Below, in pieces: positions 8,129-15,077 of a stretch of DNA of 64,000 bases. The notes below the pieces were generated by a model. It was not told where the DNA came from, made no database searches, and was given only the letters and a program-made list of their open reading frames with translations. The stretch comes from Flammeovirga sp. EKP202. GTDB taxonomy: Bacteria > Bacteroidota > Bacteroidia > Cytophagales > Flammeovirgaceae. Both the position numbers and the translations under genes were made by a program. Each line of letters starts with the position of its first letter. Position 1 is the first letter of the stretch. The stretch is from the NCBI RefSeq assembly GCF_014534745.1, contig NZ_JACVVP010000034.1:1-64000 (forward strand), given 5' to 3'.

Positions 8129-8839
8129 ATGAATTCTAGCATCGACTGTAAAAGCTGTCATAATGAACAGTGCCTAATTAAAAAAAATTGTCTTACAGAA
8201 GAGGCGATTCCTTATTTAGAGCAGAAATTAATGGTGAGAGCCAAAAAAAACCAACCTTTTATTTTAGAAGGAGCTCCCGTGCATGGCTTATATTTTATCT
8301 ATAAAGGTAAAGTGAAAGTAGCCAAAACAGGTATTAATGGAAAAGAACAAATTGTGAGGTTATGTCAGGATGGAGAAATCATTGGGCATAGAGGTTTTGG
8401 AGTGGGGCAATTTTATCATATCAGTGCTGTAGCGATTGAGGATATAATGCTATGTAATTTCTCGAATGAAGTTATTAATAGTATGTTGCAAAAAGTACCT
8501 CAGTTATCTTACAATATGATGCTTTTTTATGCTGAAGAACTAAACAGAAGTGAGAATAAAGTGCGTAAGATTGCCCAAATGACCGTACGTGAAAAAGTGA
8601 TTGATGCAATTTTATATATGAATAGAAAGTTTGGTCAAACGAATTCACTTTTAAATATTCAATTGTCAAGAAAAGAAATTGCAGATTTTGCGGGTACAAC
8701 TGATGAACAAGTGATTAGGGTGATTTCATCTCTTAAGAAAGAAGGCATTTTAATCGCTCAAGGCAAACGCTTAGGAATTGTAAAACTTGATAAATTAAAG
8801 AATGAAATCAAAGAACATAACTTCTTTCTAGATAGCTGA
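8129..8839 (+). CDS. Crp/Fnr family regulator with N-terminal cysteine cluster
   Basis: 236 residues: a cyclic-nucleotide-type beta-barrel (about 28-140) and a winged helix (about 150-225; SRKEIADFAGTTDEQVIRV is the recognition region). The first 21 residues contain four Cys at 7, 10, 15 and 21 (C-x2-C-x4-C-x5-C), resembling the Fe-S-binding N-terminus of Fnr, although E. coli Fnr uses a fourth ligand inside the sensor domain. The protein may therefore sense oxygen or NO rather than cAMP (inference). The nitrate/nitrite-type transporter two genes downstream fits an anaerobic or nitrosative role. A TACGTA-containing site occurs about 35 bases before its start and again before the transporter. 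Confidence 0.9.
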   Translation: MNSSIDCKSCHNEQCLIKKNCLTEEAIPYLEQKLMVRAKKNQPFILEGAPVHGLYFIYKGKVKVAKTGINGKEQIVRLCQDGEIIGHRGFGVGQFYHISAVAIEDIMLCNFSNEVINSMLQKVPQLSYNMMLFYAEELNRSENKVRKIAQMTVREKVIDAILYMNRKFGQTNSLLNIQLSRKEIADFAGTTDEQVIRVISSLKKEGILIAQGKRLGIVKLDKLKNEIKEHNFFLDS

Positions 8840-8906
8840 ACTTTAGTATATTAGTTTGATTTTGGTTTTTATTTGACCTCAATTGTTGCTTTTTTATCTT
8901 AAAATG

Positions 8907-8955
8907 TGTTTACTTTAAAGTGTGTACAATCATTTTTTAGCATAACAAGTAAACA
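8907..8955. promoter_or_regulatory. Inverted repeat abutting the recombinase start, possible res-like site
   Basis: TGTTTACTT (8907-8915) and AAGTAAACA (8947-8955) are perfect complements separated by 31 bases, and the right arm ends on the first base of the recombinase ATG. Resolvases bind paired half-sites beside their own gene, so this may be a recombination or autoregulatory site. Confidence 0.4.
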
Positions 8956-9608
8956 TGTCAGTTATAACATATATACGCGTATCTACAGTTGCACAATCGA
9001 AATTTAAACAGCAGGCAAAGATCAAAGGTAAACCATATATTGATAAATGTCCTGTCACTTTACCGTTTATAGAGCGCCCTAGGGCACAAGAATTGTTGAC
9101 AACGCTTACAGCAGAAGATACATTATATATCGAAGATATTGATAGATTAGGTGATAATCCTAAAGACATCTTGGATGGTTTAAAGGCCTTACTTGAAACC
9201 AATGCCAATGTAATCATTAATAAGTTTGATTTAGAGGACGGAAATTCGGCTGCAGCTTTGAAAGCGGTGATCTCAGCATTTGAAACGATGATTAATATGA
9301 AAGAGTATCAAATGCAGGAAAAAACAGTAGAAGGTATTGCTCGTGCTAAAGCAGAAGGAAAGTACAAAGGAGGTAAGAAGGGAAGAAAAATGAACATTGA
9401 ACGCTGGATGGAAAGAAACAAAGAGGTAATTCAAGGTTTGAAAGACGGTTTAACGACCTATCAAATCTCAGATCTTACAGGAGTAGGAAAAACCCAAGTT
9501 TCAAGAGTAAGAAAGCGTTTACGTGAAATTGAAGCAGAGCAAATTGAAGAGAAAGAACAGGCTCAAGAAGGTGCAGTGAATGATAACACACTTTTAGAAG
9601 AAGCTTAA
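8955..9608 (+). CDS. Small serine recombinase (resolvase/invertase family), atypical active site
   Basis: 217 residues. The catalytic fold is recognisable: YIRVSTVAQ with Arg8 and nucleophile Ser10, ERPRAQELL, then DIDRLGDN (62-68), and a C-terminal Hin-like helix-turn-helix (about 150-190, YQISDLTGVGKTQVSRV). In gamma-delta resolvase the matching region is DRLGRD, with Arg68 and Arg71 both in the active site; here Arg64 is kept but the second Arg is Asp67. The segment between Ser10 and ERPR is also about ten residues shorter than usual. It could be a domesticated or inactive recombinase or a lineage-specific invertase. No transposase, integrase or invertible promoter is seen adjacent. It ends in an acidic tail and a strong terminator. 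Confidence 0.85.
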   Translation: MSVITYIRVSTVAQSKFKQQAKIKGKPYIDKCPVTLPFIERPRAQELLTTLTAEDTLYIEDIDRLGDNPKDILDGLKALLETNANVIINKFDLEDGNSAAALKAVISAFETMINMKEYQMQEKTVEGIARAKAEGKYKGGKKGRKMNIERWMERNKEVIQGLKDGLTTYQISDLTGVGKTQVSRVRKRLREIEAEQIEEKEQAQEGAVNDNTLLEEA

Positions 9609-9637
9609 AAATATAATATGTTTTTACGTAATTATAG

Positions 9638-9667
9638 GACTACTTTATGGTGAAGTAGTCTTTTTTT
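9638..9667 (+). terminator. Intrinsic terminator of the recombinase gene
   Basis: GACTACTT (9638-9645) pairs with AAGTAGTC (9653-9660), followed directly by seven T. Confidence 0.9.
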
Positions 9668-9677
9668 ATGGAAAAAA

Positions 9678-9713
9678 TACGTAATGTTTTTGAAAAGTAA
9701 GTATAAATACGTA
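9678..9713. promoter_or_regulatory. Pair of TACGTA sites upstream of the NarK-type gene
   Basis: AAATACGTA occurs twice (TACGTA at 9678-9683 and 9708-9713), 30 bases or about three helical turns apart, and 48-83 bases before the chosen start. A related ATTACGTAGA lies upstream of the Crp/Fnr gene near 8089. They are candidate operators; the binding protein is unknown. Confidence 0.3.
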
Positions 9714-9760
9714 GTATTGCTGTGTAATTATTATATAGCAACGTGAAAATACTTAGTGGT

Positions 9761-11131
9761 ATGAAGCCTAACATGACATCAAACGAAAAAGCAACAAGTA
9801 TCAACTTGTTTGACTTTAGTAGCATACAAATGAGAACATTTCATTTGAGTTGGATCGCATTCTTTTTGTGTTTCTTCGGATGGTTCTCTCACGCACCTTT
9901 GATCAAGTCTACTATTGGACCGGATCTAAACTTAACAAAAGAACAAGCAACGCTTGCTTTTATTGCTTCAGTAGGTGTGACAATCTTTGCAAGATTGGGA
10001 ATTGGTAACCTTTGTGATAAAATTGGACCAAGAAAAAGTTATGTATACCTTTTGGTATTTGGTGCATTTGCAGTAGCAGGGTCTTCTTTCGCTAATACTT
10101 GGGAAACTTACTTATTTTCTCGTTTAGCTATCGGTGTAATTGGTGCATCATTCGTAATTACTCAGTACCATACTTCAGTAATGTTCGCTCCAAACGTGAT
10201 CGGTATTGCCAATGCAACAACTGCAGGTTGGGGTAATTTAGGTGGTGGTGTTACAAACGCTACAATGCCATTGATCGCATCAGGTGTAGCAGCATTTGGT
10301 TTAGCAGAAGCAGCAGAGTCATGGAGAATTGCAATGTGGGTACCAGCAGCAATCATGTTATTAGTAGCTTACTTATACTGGAAATATACAACGGACTGCC
10401 CTAAAGGAAACTATGATGATCTTCCTGAGGAAAGACCACAAGTAAAGAAAGGAGAAAAGAGCTTATTCTTAGCTGCTGCGTCAGACAAAAGAGTTTGGAT
10501 CTTATTCTTAATGTATGCTGGATGTTTCGGAATGGAATTATTCGTAACAGGTAAAGCATCAACATATTACCAAGAGAAATTTAGTTTGAGCCAAGAAGCT
10601 GCAGGTTTTGTAGTATTATTCTTTGGAGCAATGAACTTATTTGCCCGTTCAACTGGTGGATGGATCGCTGATAGATTCGCGAAAAACTCAGGATTGAATG
10701 GTAGAGTAAAAATATTAGTATACGTAGTAATCGCAGAGGGTGTAGCATTATTACTATTCTCTCAGATGAACGTATTAGAATTCGCAATCTTAAGTATGGT
10801 ATTCTTCTCACTATTTGTACAAATGGCAGAGGGAGCAACTTACTCAGTAGTACCATTTATCAATAGAAAAGCATTAGGAGCTGTTTCTGGTATTGTGGGT
10901 GCTGGTGGTAACGTAGGTGCAGTACTTTATGCTCAGTACTTATTAAGAACAGGAGCTTCATTACAAGATGCTTTCTTCACTTTCGGTTTCGTAGTATCTG
11001 CAGTAGGTTTCTTAGGACTGTTAATCAAGTTCTCAGCAGCAGACGAAGCAGCAGCCGTAGAAGAACAAAAGAAATTAGAAGCTTTTAATGCTTCATTAAA
11101 AGATCAAGCAGCGGGTGTACCTGCTGTATAA
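9761..11131 (+). CDS. narK: NarK/NasA-type nitrate/nitrite transporter (MFS, NNP family)
   Basis: About 456 residues with twelve predicted membrane segments. The nitrate signature glycines occur twice, in GWGNLGGGVT (first half) and GAGGNVGAVLY (second half), and FARLGIGNLCDKIGPRK is the major-facilitator loop. NNP proteins import nitrate or exchange it for nitrite at the inner membrane. The frame opens earlier at a GTG (9743); ATGs at 9761 and 9773 fit better and either leaves the first helix intact. No nitrate or nitrite reductase gene is in the window, so the direction of transport cannot be judged. The Fnr-like regulator 1.6 kb upstream suggests oxygen or nitrate control. Codon choice looks like that of a well-expressed gene. 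Confidence 0.93.
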   Translation: MKPNMTSNEKATSINLFDFSSIQMRTFHLSWIAFFLCFFGWFSHAPLIKSTIGPDLNLTKEQATLAFIASVGVTIFARLGIGNLCDKIGPRKSYVYLLVFGAFAVAGSSFANTWETYLFSRLAIGVIGASFVITQYHTSVMFAPNVIGIANATTAGWGNLGGGVTNATMPLIASGVAAFGLAEAAESWRIAMWVPAAIMLLVAYLYWKYTTDCPKGNYDDLPEERPQVKKGEKSLFLAAASDKRVWILFLMYAGCFGMELFVTGKASTYYQEKFSLSQEAAGFVVLFFGAMNLFARSTGGWIADRFAKNSGLNGRVKILVYVVIAEGVALLLFSQMNVLEFAILSMVFFSLFVQMAEGATYSVVPFINRKALGAVSGIVGAGGNVGAVLYAQYLLRTGASLQDAFFTFGFVVSAVGFLGLLIKFSAADEAAAVEEQKKLEAFNASLKDQAAGVPAV

Positions 11132-11213
11132 CAAACGACTTCATACTAAAAAATATACCTATAAAATAGAAATATGTGATTTATAGTGTTCCGATATAAA
11201 AACTCTTATTTGC

Positions 11214-11250
11214 AGCAGTCTTCTTCTCTTGGAGGAAGACTGCTTTCTAT
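11214..11250 (+). terminator. Intrinsic terminator of the NarK-type gene
   Basis: AGCAGTCTTC (11214-11223) pairs with GAAGACTGCT (11235-11244), followed by TTTCTATTT. Confidence 0.8.
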
Positions 11251-11260
11251 TTATAAATAC

Positions 11261-11390
11261 TTGATTTTTATGTTTTTATGAAGATTGATGAAAGGAGTGA
11301 GATATTTCGTGAAGAAGAAGGAAGTTTGAAAGTAGATCCGATAATTGTTTATAGTAAGGCGGATTGAATGTTTACGATAGTGATGAATTA
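11261..11390. repeat. Fragment of the intergenic repeat family (right-hand part)
   Basis: Bases 11311-11335 are identical over 25 bases to 5316-5340 in copy 1, preceded by a similar CTTGATTTTT.TGTTT block and followed by a terminal-like GTTTACGATAGTG. The left two thirds, including the left terminal repeat and the hairpin, are missing. Confidence 0.55.
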
Positions 11391-11800
11391 TGCTACAACG
11401 GGGAGTATGTAGTTGGAATTTCTTTTATCTGTTGAAAATGGATAAGATTTACCTATCGTTTTTACTTCTAAAAAAGTTTAGACAAAAAAAGAAGGGATCA
11501 GATAAAATCTAAACCCTTTCCCCATTACTTAAAGCAAACTATTGTTCTTTTTGTAAATCGAACGAAATATTAATTATTCCCTTCTATTACGAATTTCTTT
11601 TTTGTTACAACCTTTTCTTCGTTGCTTACACCCTTATAAACGTGAACTAGGGGGTAAAAAGTTTCATTAAAAACGTTAATGAATGAAAATAATTGTAATG
11701 AATTTTAAATTAGTACACGGTGTTATGTGAATCACTCACCATTACAATGCAAATTAAACGGTTTTTCTTGAATAATTATGTTAACAAGCAGAATTAGTTT

Positions 11801-11842
11801 CAAAGAAAAACAGAGTTGTTGCGTTTTTTAACAACAACTCTG
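11801..11842 (-). terminator. Intrinsic terminator of degP
   Basis: CAGAGTTGTTG (11811-11821) pairs perfectly with CAACAACTCTG (11832-11842). On the minus strand the stem is followed by five T (11806-11810) and a T-rich stretch, 14 bases after the degP stop. Confidence 0.88.
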
Positions 11843-11855
11843 CAAATATAATACC

Positions 11856-13331
11856 TTAAAGTCCTAATCCAATATATTCTTTCTCTCCATTTGGATACAT
11901 ACCTTCTAATAAGATACCTCCACTTTTACCTCTTAAAGCTGTACCAAGGTCATCAATAGAGAGTACTGCTTCTCTATCAACATACATAATGATGAATCCT
12001 TCTTGTATTCCTGCTTTCGCTAATTTACTATTAGGATCTAGTTTAGTAATTTCTAAACCGCCATTAATACCTAGTGCAGCTGCTTTTTTATCAGATAAAG
12101 GTTGAACTTCAGCATTTAGGGCTTCAATAGCTTCCGCTGAGTTTTTAGGAGCAGAGACAATATCAGTTGTATTTTCTTTATTTTTCAACTTTACATCAAA
12201 TGATTTGTCTTTACCATTTCTGTTTACTGTTACTTTTACAACGTCACCAGGTCTTTTTCTAGCAATATATTCTTGTAACTCAGAAACCGTACTCATTTCT
12301 TCACCATTAATATCTGTAATGATATCACCTGTTTCAATTCCAGCTTCACTTGCAGCACCTTGAGGATTTACACCCATAACAGCAATACCTGAAATTTTTT
12401 CTAATCCAGCTTCATCAGCAATTTTTTGATCAATATCTTGAATTTGCACTCCAATCAATGCTCTTTGAACAGCGCCATACTCTTTCAAATCTTCCATTAC
12501 TTTCTTCACAAGTTCAGAAGGAATCGCAAAAGAATAGCCCGTAAATGAACCTGTTCTTGATGCAATCGCCGAGTTAATTCCGATTAAGCTACCGTTTAAG
12601 TCCACTAATGCTCCACCAGAGTTACCAGGGTTTACAGCTGCATCAGTCTGAATAAAAGATTCAACAGCTAAATTAGTTTTCGATCTTAAGATATTAATGT
12701 TTCTTGCTTTTGCACTGACAATACCCGCAGTCACCGTAGATGTTAACTCGTAAGGGTTACCTACTGCTAATACCCATTCACCTACTTTTACATTGTCTGA
12801 GTCTCCAAACTTTAAGAAAGGTAAATTTTCATCTGTTTCTACTTTTAATAAGGCTAAGTCAGTAGTAGGGTCAGTACCTACCAATGTAGCAGTGAAAGTA
12901 TGCTTATCTTCTAAAACAACTTCTATTTTTGATGATCCTTCTACTACGTGGTTATTGGTGGCAATATAACCATCCTCACTAATGATAACTCCAGAACCTG
13001 AACCTAACTGACCACCTTCCGCACGGGGATCGTTAAAAAAGTCATGGAAAAAGCGAGGTGTATTTCTTCTCATTGCAGTAGCATCTGCATAGGTTTTAAT
13101 GTGAACTACAGTTGGTGTTGTTTTCTCAGCCGCACTTACAAAATTCAACCCATCAGGTACGCTATATTCAGGCCTTGCTGCTGTAGTTTCATATTTTGTA
13201 AACGTAACTGGTTGTTCGCTTTGTATTTTTTGACCATTAAGATCTTCTTGAATAAATGTTGTGTAAGTTCCTATTGAAATGATGCCACCTAACATCGAAG
13301 CAGCTACCATTGATATGAATTGTTTTTTCAT
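11856..13331 (-). CDS. degP: DegP/HtrA (Do family) periplasmic serine protease
   Basis: 491 residues from the ATG at 13331, which begins the signal-anchor MKKQFISMVAASMLGG; the frame extends to a GTG at 13415 but those 28 residues lack a leader. The trypsin-like domain carries the triad His128 (TNNHVV), Asp158 (TTDLALL) and Ser238 (NPGNSGG), followed by two PDZ domains (about 297-392 and 402-487). DegP degrades or refolds damaged envelope proteins in the periplasm; the two-PDZ form assembles into cages. It is monocistronic, with its own strong terminator. A ~650-base spacer with an apparent small RNA lies upstream. The assignment is secure. Confidence 0.95.
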   Translation of the reverse strand: MKKQFISMVAASMLGGIISIGTYTTFIQEDLNGQKIQSEQPVTFTKYETTAARPEYSVPDGLNFVSAAEKTTPTVVHIKTYADATAMRRNTPRFFHDFFNDPRAEGGQLGSGSGVIISEDGYIATNNHVVEGSSKIEVVLEDKHTFTATLVGTDPTTDLALLKVETDENLPFLKFGDSDNVKVGEWVLAVGNPYELTSTVTAGIVSAKARNINILRSKTNLAVESFIQTDAAVNPGNSGGALVDLNGSLIGINSAIASRTGSFTGYSFAIPSELVKKVMEDLKEYGAVQRALIGVQIQDIDQKIADEAGLEKISGIAVMGVNPQGAASEAGIETGDIITDINGEEMSTVSELQEYIARKRPGDVVKVTVNRNGKDKSFDVKLKNKENTTDIVSAPKNSAEAIEALNAEVQPLSDKKAAALGINGGLEITKLDPNSKLAKAGIQEGFIIMYVDREAVLSIDDLGTALRGKSGGILLEGMYPNGEKEYIGLGL

Positions 13332-13576
13332 AATTAGATAGTAAAAATTAAGTTTTGTAAGAGAACTATTGATGGAATAGCCTTTTTCCACTATTCCTAT
13401 AATTCTTATTTGCACTAGTATTTCACTAATTAAATCAAACCCTGTGCGAAAAATAAGTTTATTCTACTTTTTTATAAAATAATAAGAGATGCATTTATTC
13501 TTTAATTTTTTTTAAAACAGTGAACTATCATAAAATCATGATGATAACAGTCAACTTTTCTTAAGAAAAGATTAAG

Positions 13577-13584
13577 CACCTTTG
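13577..13584 (+). promoter_or_regulatory. Possible -7 box for the candidate RNA
   Basis: CACCTTTG differs from TAnnTTTG in one base. Transcription from it would begin near 13591, at the start of the structured stretch. Confidence 0.25.
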
Positions 13585-13590
13585 TAATGT

Positions 13591-13777
13591 CATAAGAGAA
13601 AAGGATACAAAATACTTCTAGTAAGTATCCTTTATAAAGTGATTCTAATGCTCTAATATAGAGTGTTTTAATATAAGAACTGAGAGTTTCTATCCTAAGG
13701 GATAGATCAATTTTCATAGTGTTTAAAGTTTGGGTGTAAATTGAAACGGGGCTCGTCCATGACGGGCCTTGTTTTTT
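13591..13777 (+). ncRNA. Candidate structured small RNA with its own terminator
   Basis: A plus-strand intrinsic terminator sits here with no plus-strand gene upstream of it, because degP runs the other way and starts at 13331. Upstream of the terminator are two further hairpins: AAAGGATAC with GTATCCTTT (13600-13608, 13625-13633) and CTATCC with GGATAG (13690-13695, 13700-13705). A near-consensus -7 box precedes them. Only trivial ORFs exist in this direction. The transcript would be about 187 bases. It does not resemble any RNA family I recognise; a 6S-like length is noted, but I could not match end pairing. Confidence 0.4.
13750..13777 (+). terminator. Orphan plus-strand terminator
   Basis: GGCTCGTC (13750-13757) pairs with GACGGGCC (13761-13768) with one G-U, a three-base loop, then TTGTTTTTT. 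GC-rich stems like this are rare in this AT-rich window, which supports a real terminator. Confidence 0.8.
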
Positions 13778-13858
13778 GTATATACTTTTTTTGAGAATAT
13801 GACAATATTTCATGACGTATGACAAACTGACCTTCTCATTCATAATAATATCGAAATA

Positions 13859-13889
13859 TTTCTTTAACCCTCCACTTATTTTAACTTTG
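13859..13889 (+). promoter_or_regulatory. Promoter upstream of thioredoxin
   Basis: TAACTTTG (13882-13889) is a perfect Bacteroidota -7 box; TTTC at 13859-13862, 19 bases upstream, is one base off the -33 TTTG. The leader to the start at 14065 would be about 170 bases. Confidence 0.5.
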
Positions 13890-14064
13890 GATCTATATTT
13901 ACGTAATATAGTGTAAAATCAAATTGATAGATAATCTATTTTATTGATTTTCATATTTCGATACCTAGTCAATCCTATTTCAATGGAACATATGATTATC
14001 AATTAATTCAGGCTTTGTATCAATCATTGTTGAACTCATCATAATAACAAGAAGTAATCTCAGA

Positions 14065-14397
14065 ATGTTTACACTTCCAAATGACATTTTAGAAATTCAA
14101 TCTAAAAGTGAATTAGATCACTTTATGAATACAACAGATAAATTAATCTTGAACTTTTCTACGGAATGGTGCCCACCTTGTCGTGTGATGGAGGGAACAA
14201 TTTCGAACTTGTCATTTGAATTGAATGGAAAAGCAAAGGTCATCAAGATAAACCCTGAAAAACTTCCAGAAGTTGCAAAGGAATTCAATATGAAAACGAT
14301 TCCTTATTACATTGGTTATGTTGATGGGAAATTTAATAAAAAGGCTCAGGGAGTGGTACCCATTAAAATGTTGAAAGAATTAGTCAATGAAGAGTAA
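14065..14397 (+). CDS. Thioredoxin family protein (WCPPC)
   Basis: 110 residues in a single thioredoxin fold without signal peptide, so cytosolic. The active site is EWCPPCR (Cys36, Cys39) and the cis-Pro loop is KTIPYY. The Pro-Pro dipeptide differs from the CGPC of housekeeping TrxA and is common in Bacteroidota thioredoxin-like reductases. The last codons overlap the ATG of a putative 47-residue Cys-Cys protein, suggesting translational coupling. A TAACTTTG promoter and a strong bidirectional terminator bracket the unit. Its redox partner is unknown. Confidence 0.92.
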   Translation: MFTLPNDILEIQSKSELDHFMNTTDKLILNFSTEWCPPCRVMEGTISNLSFELNGKAKVIKINPEKLPEVAKEFNMKTIPYYIGYVDGKFNKKAQGVVPIKMLKELVNEE

Positions 14398-14530
14398 GTT
14401 ATTAAAAATGCTGAAAGCCTTGTACGAAAGTAAAAAGAAGGCAAATCAAGGTTGTTGTACAGCCTCCGTGAAGCGTTTTGAAAAAGATAAAAAAAAAGTC
14501 ACTAACCAATGCAGGTTAGTGACTTTTTAG
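14387..14530 (+). CDS. Putative 47-residue Lys-rich protein with Cys-Cys pair
   Basis: The ATG overlaps the last 11 bases of the thioredoxin gene in another frame. The product is basic: a helical start (KLLKMLKALYESKKK), then GCCTASVKRFEKDKKK and a short tail encoded inside the terminator hairpin, which is unusual. The adjacent Cys pair and coupling to a thioredoxin suggest a thiol partner (inference). I do not recognise a family by name. Its weak point is the C-terminal tail running through the terminator stem. Confidence 0.4.
   Translation: MKSKLLKMLKALYESKKKANQGCCTASVKRFEKDKKKVTNQCRLVTF
14493..14528. terminator. Bidirectional terminator between thioredoxin and a small exported protein
   Basis: AAAAAGTCACTAACC (14493-14507) pairs perfectly with its complement at 14514-14528 around a six-base loop, giving U tracts in both directions for the convergent genes. 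Confidence 0.9.
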
Positions 14531-14576
14531 TTTCCACAAGATGTGAAAATTTATTTATACACGTTTTAATGCGATC

Positions 14577-14846
14577 TTAATGCTTCTGGAAATTTCTAGT
14601 TGAAATTAAATGGCCACAATCTGTTTTGTGATAATTCACTTTCGCTTTGTATTCCACTTTTCCAACGATCTCTGGATCTCTGTAGATCTTCAATACATGA
14701 CCTTTTGGAAAAGTACCTACTTTAACCATTTTTCCTTCTACTAAAATATATTTTGGCGTTTTGCTCTTTGTTTTAACAATTACCTCATTGGCCATTGTCA
14801 TAAGTGGCAAAACTAACATTGATAGTATAATTAATGCTTTCTTCAT
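14577..14846 (-). CDS. Small exported protein of unknown function
   Basis: 89 residues from the ATG at 14846: a clear signal peptide (1-18, MKKALIILSMLVLPLMTMA with cleavage before NE), then a compact basic domain rich in Lys and Val with one Cys near the end (HKTDCGHL). The frame is open to 14891, but those 15 residues would precede and disrupt the signal peptide. I recognise no domain. It is probably a small periplasmic beta-rich protein. Alone on its strand between the shared terminator and a 230-base AT-rich spacer. Confidence 0.7.
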   Translation of the reverse strand: MKKALIILSMLVLPLMTMANEVIVKTKSKTPKYILVEGKMVKVGTFPKGHVLKIYRDPEIVGKVEYKAKVNYHKTDCGHLISTRNFQKH

Positions 14847-15077
14847 AGCCTCTCGTTTTAGTTTAGATGATATATAGCGAAAAAGTAGCAAGAAAGGTTC
14901 TTTCTCTTATATATTGTTAACTCAACGCAGTAAATATATTAAATAAAATAGTATAAATAATATTTTATACGTAAAAAGTACATTTATTAATTTACACTTC
15001 TCTTATTATGAGTGAATTAAATTTTGAGAGTTGTCCGAAATTTAATCTATATCATCTAAAGTTCATCTTGAGGCCAT

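Larger units (their letters stand above)
11132..11855. other. Non-coding spacer between the NarK-type gene and degP
   Basis: It contains two terminators and the repeat fragment. The remaining ~400 bases (11391-11800) show no convincing gene, only AT-rich sequence with scattered stops in all frames. Confidence 0.5.
13332..14064. other. Long spacer between degP and thioredoxin
   Basis: The 730 bases hold a candidate structured RNA (about 13591-13777), its terminator, and a -7 promoter box at 13882. A 113-residue minus-strand frame at 13502-13843 has no recognisable similarity and overlaps the terminator hairpin, so I treat it as chance. Confidence 0.5.

Noticed and set aside
13502-13843. 113-residue minus-strand frame
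   Set aside because: It reads through the GC-rich terminator hairpin and has unremarkable, AT-driven composition; the orphan terminator points to transcription in the other direction.
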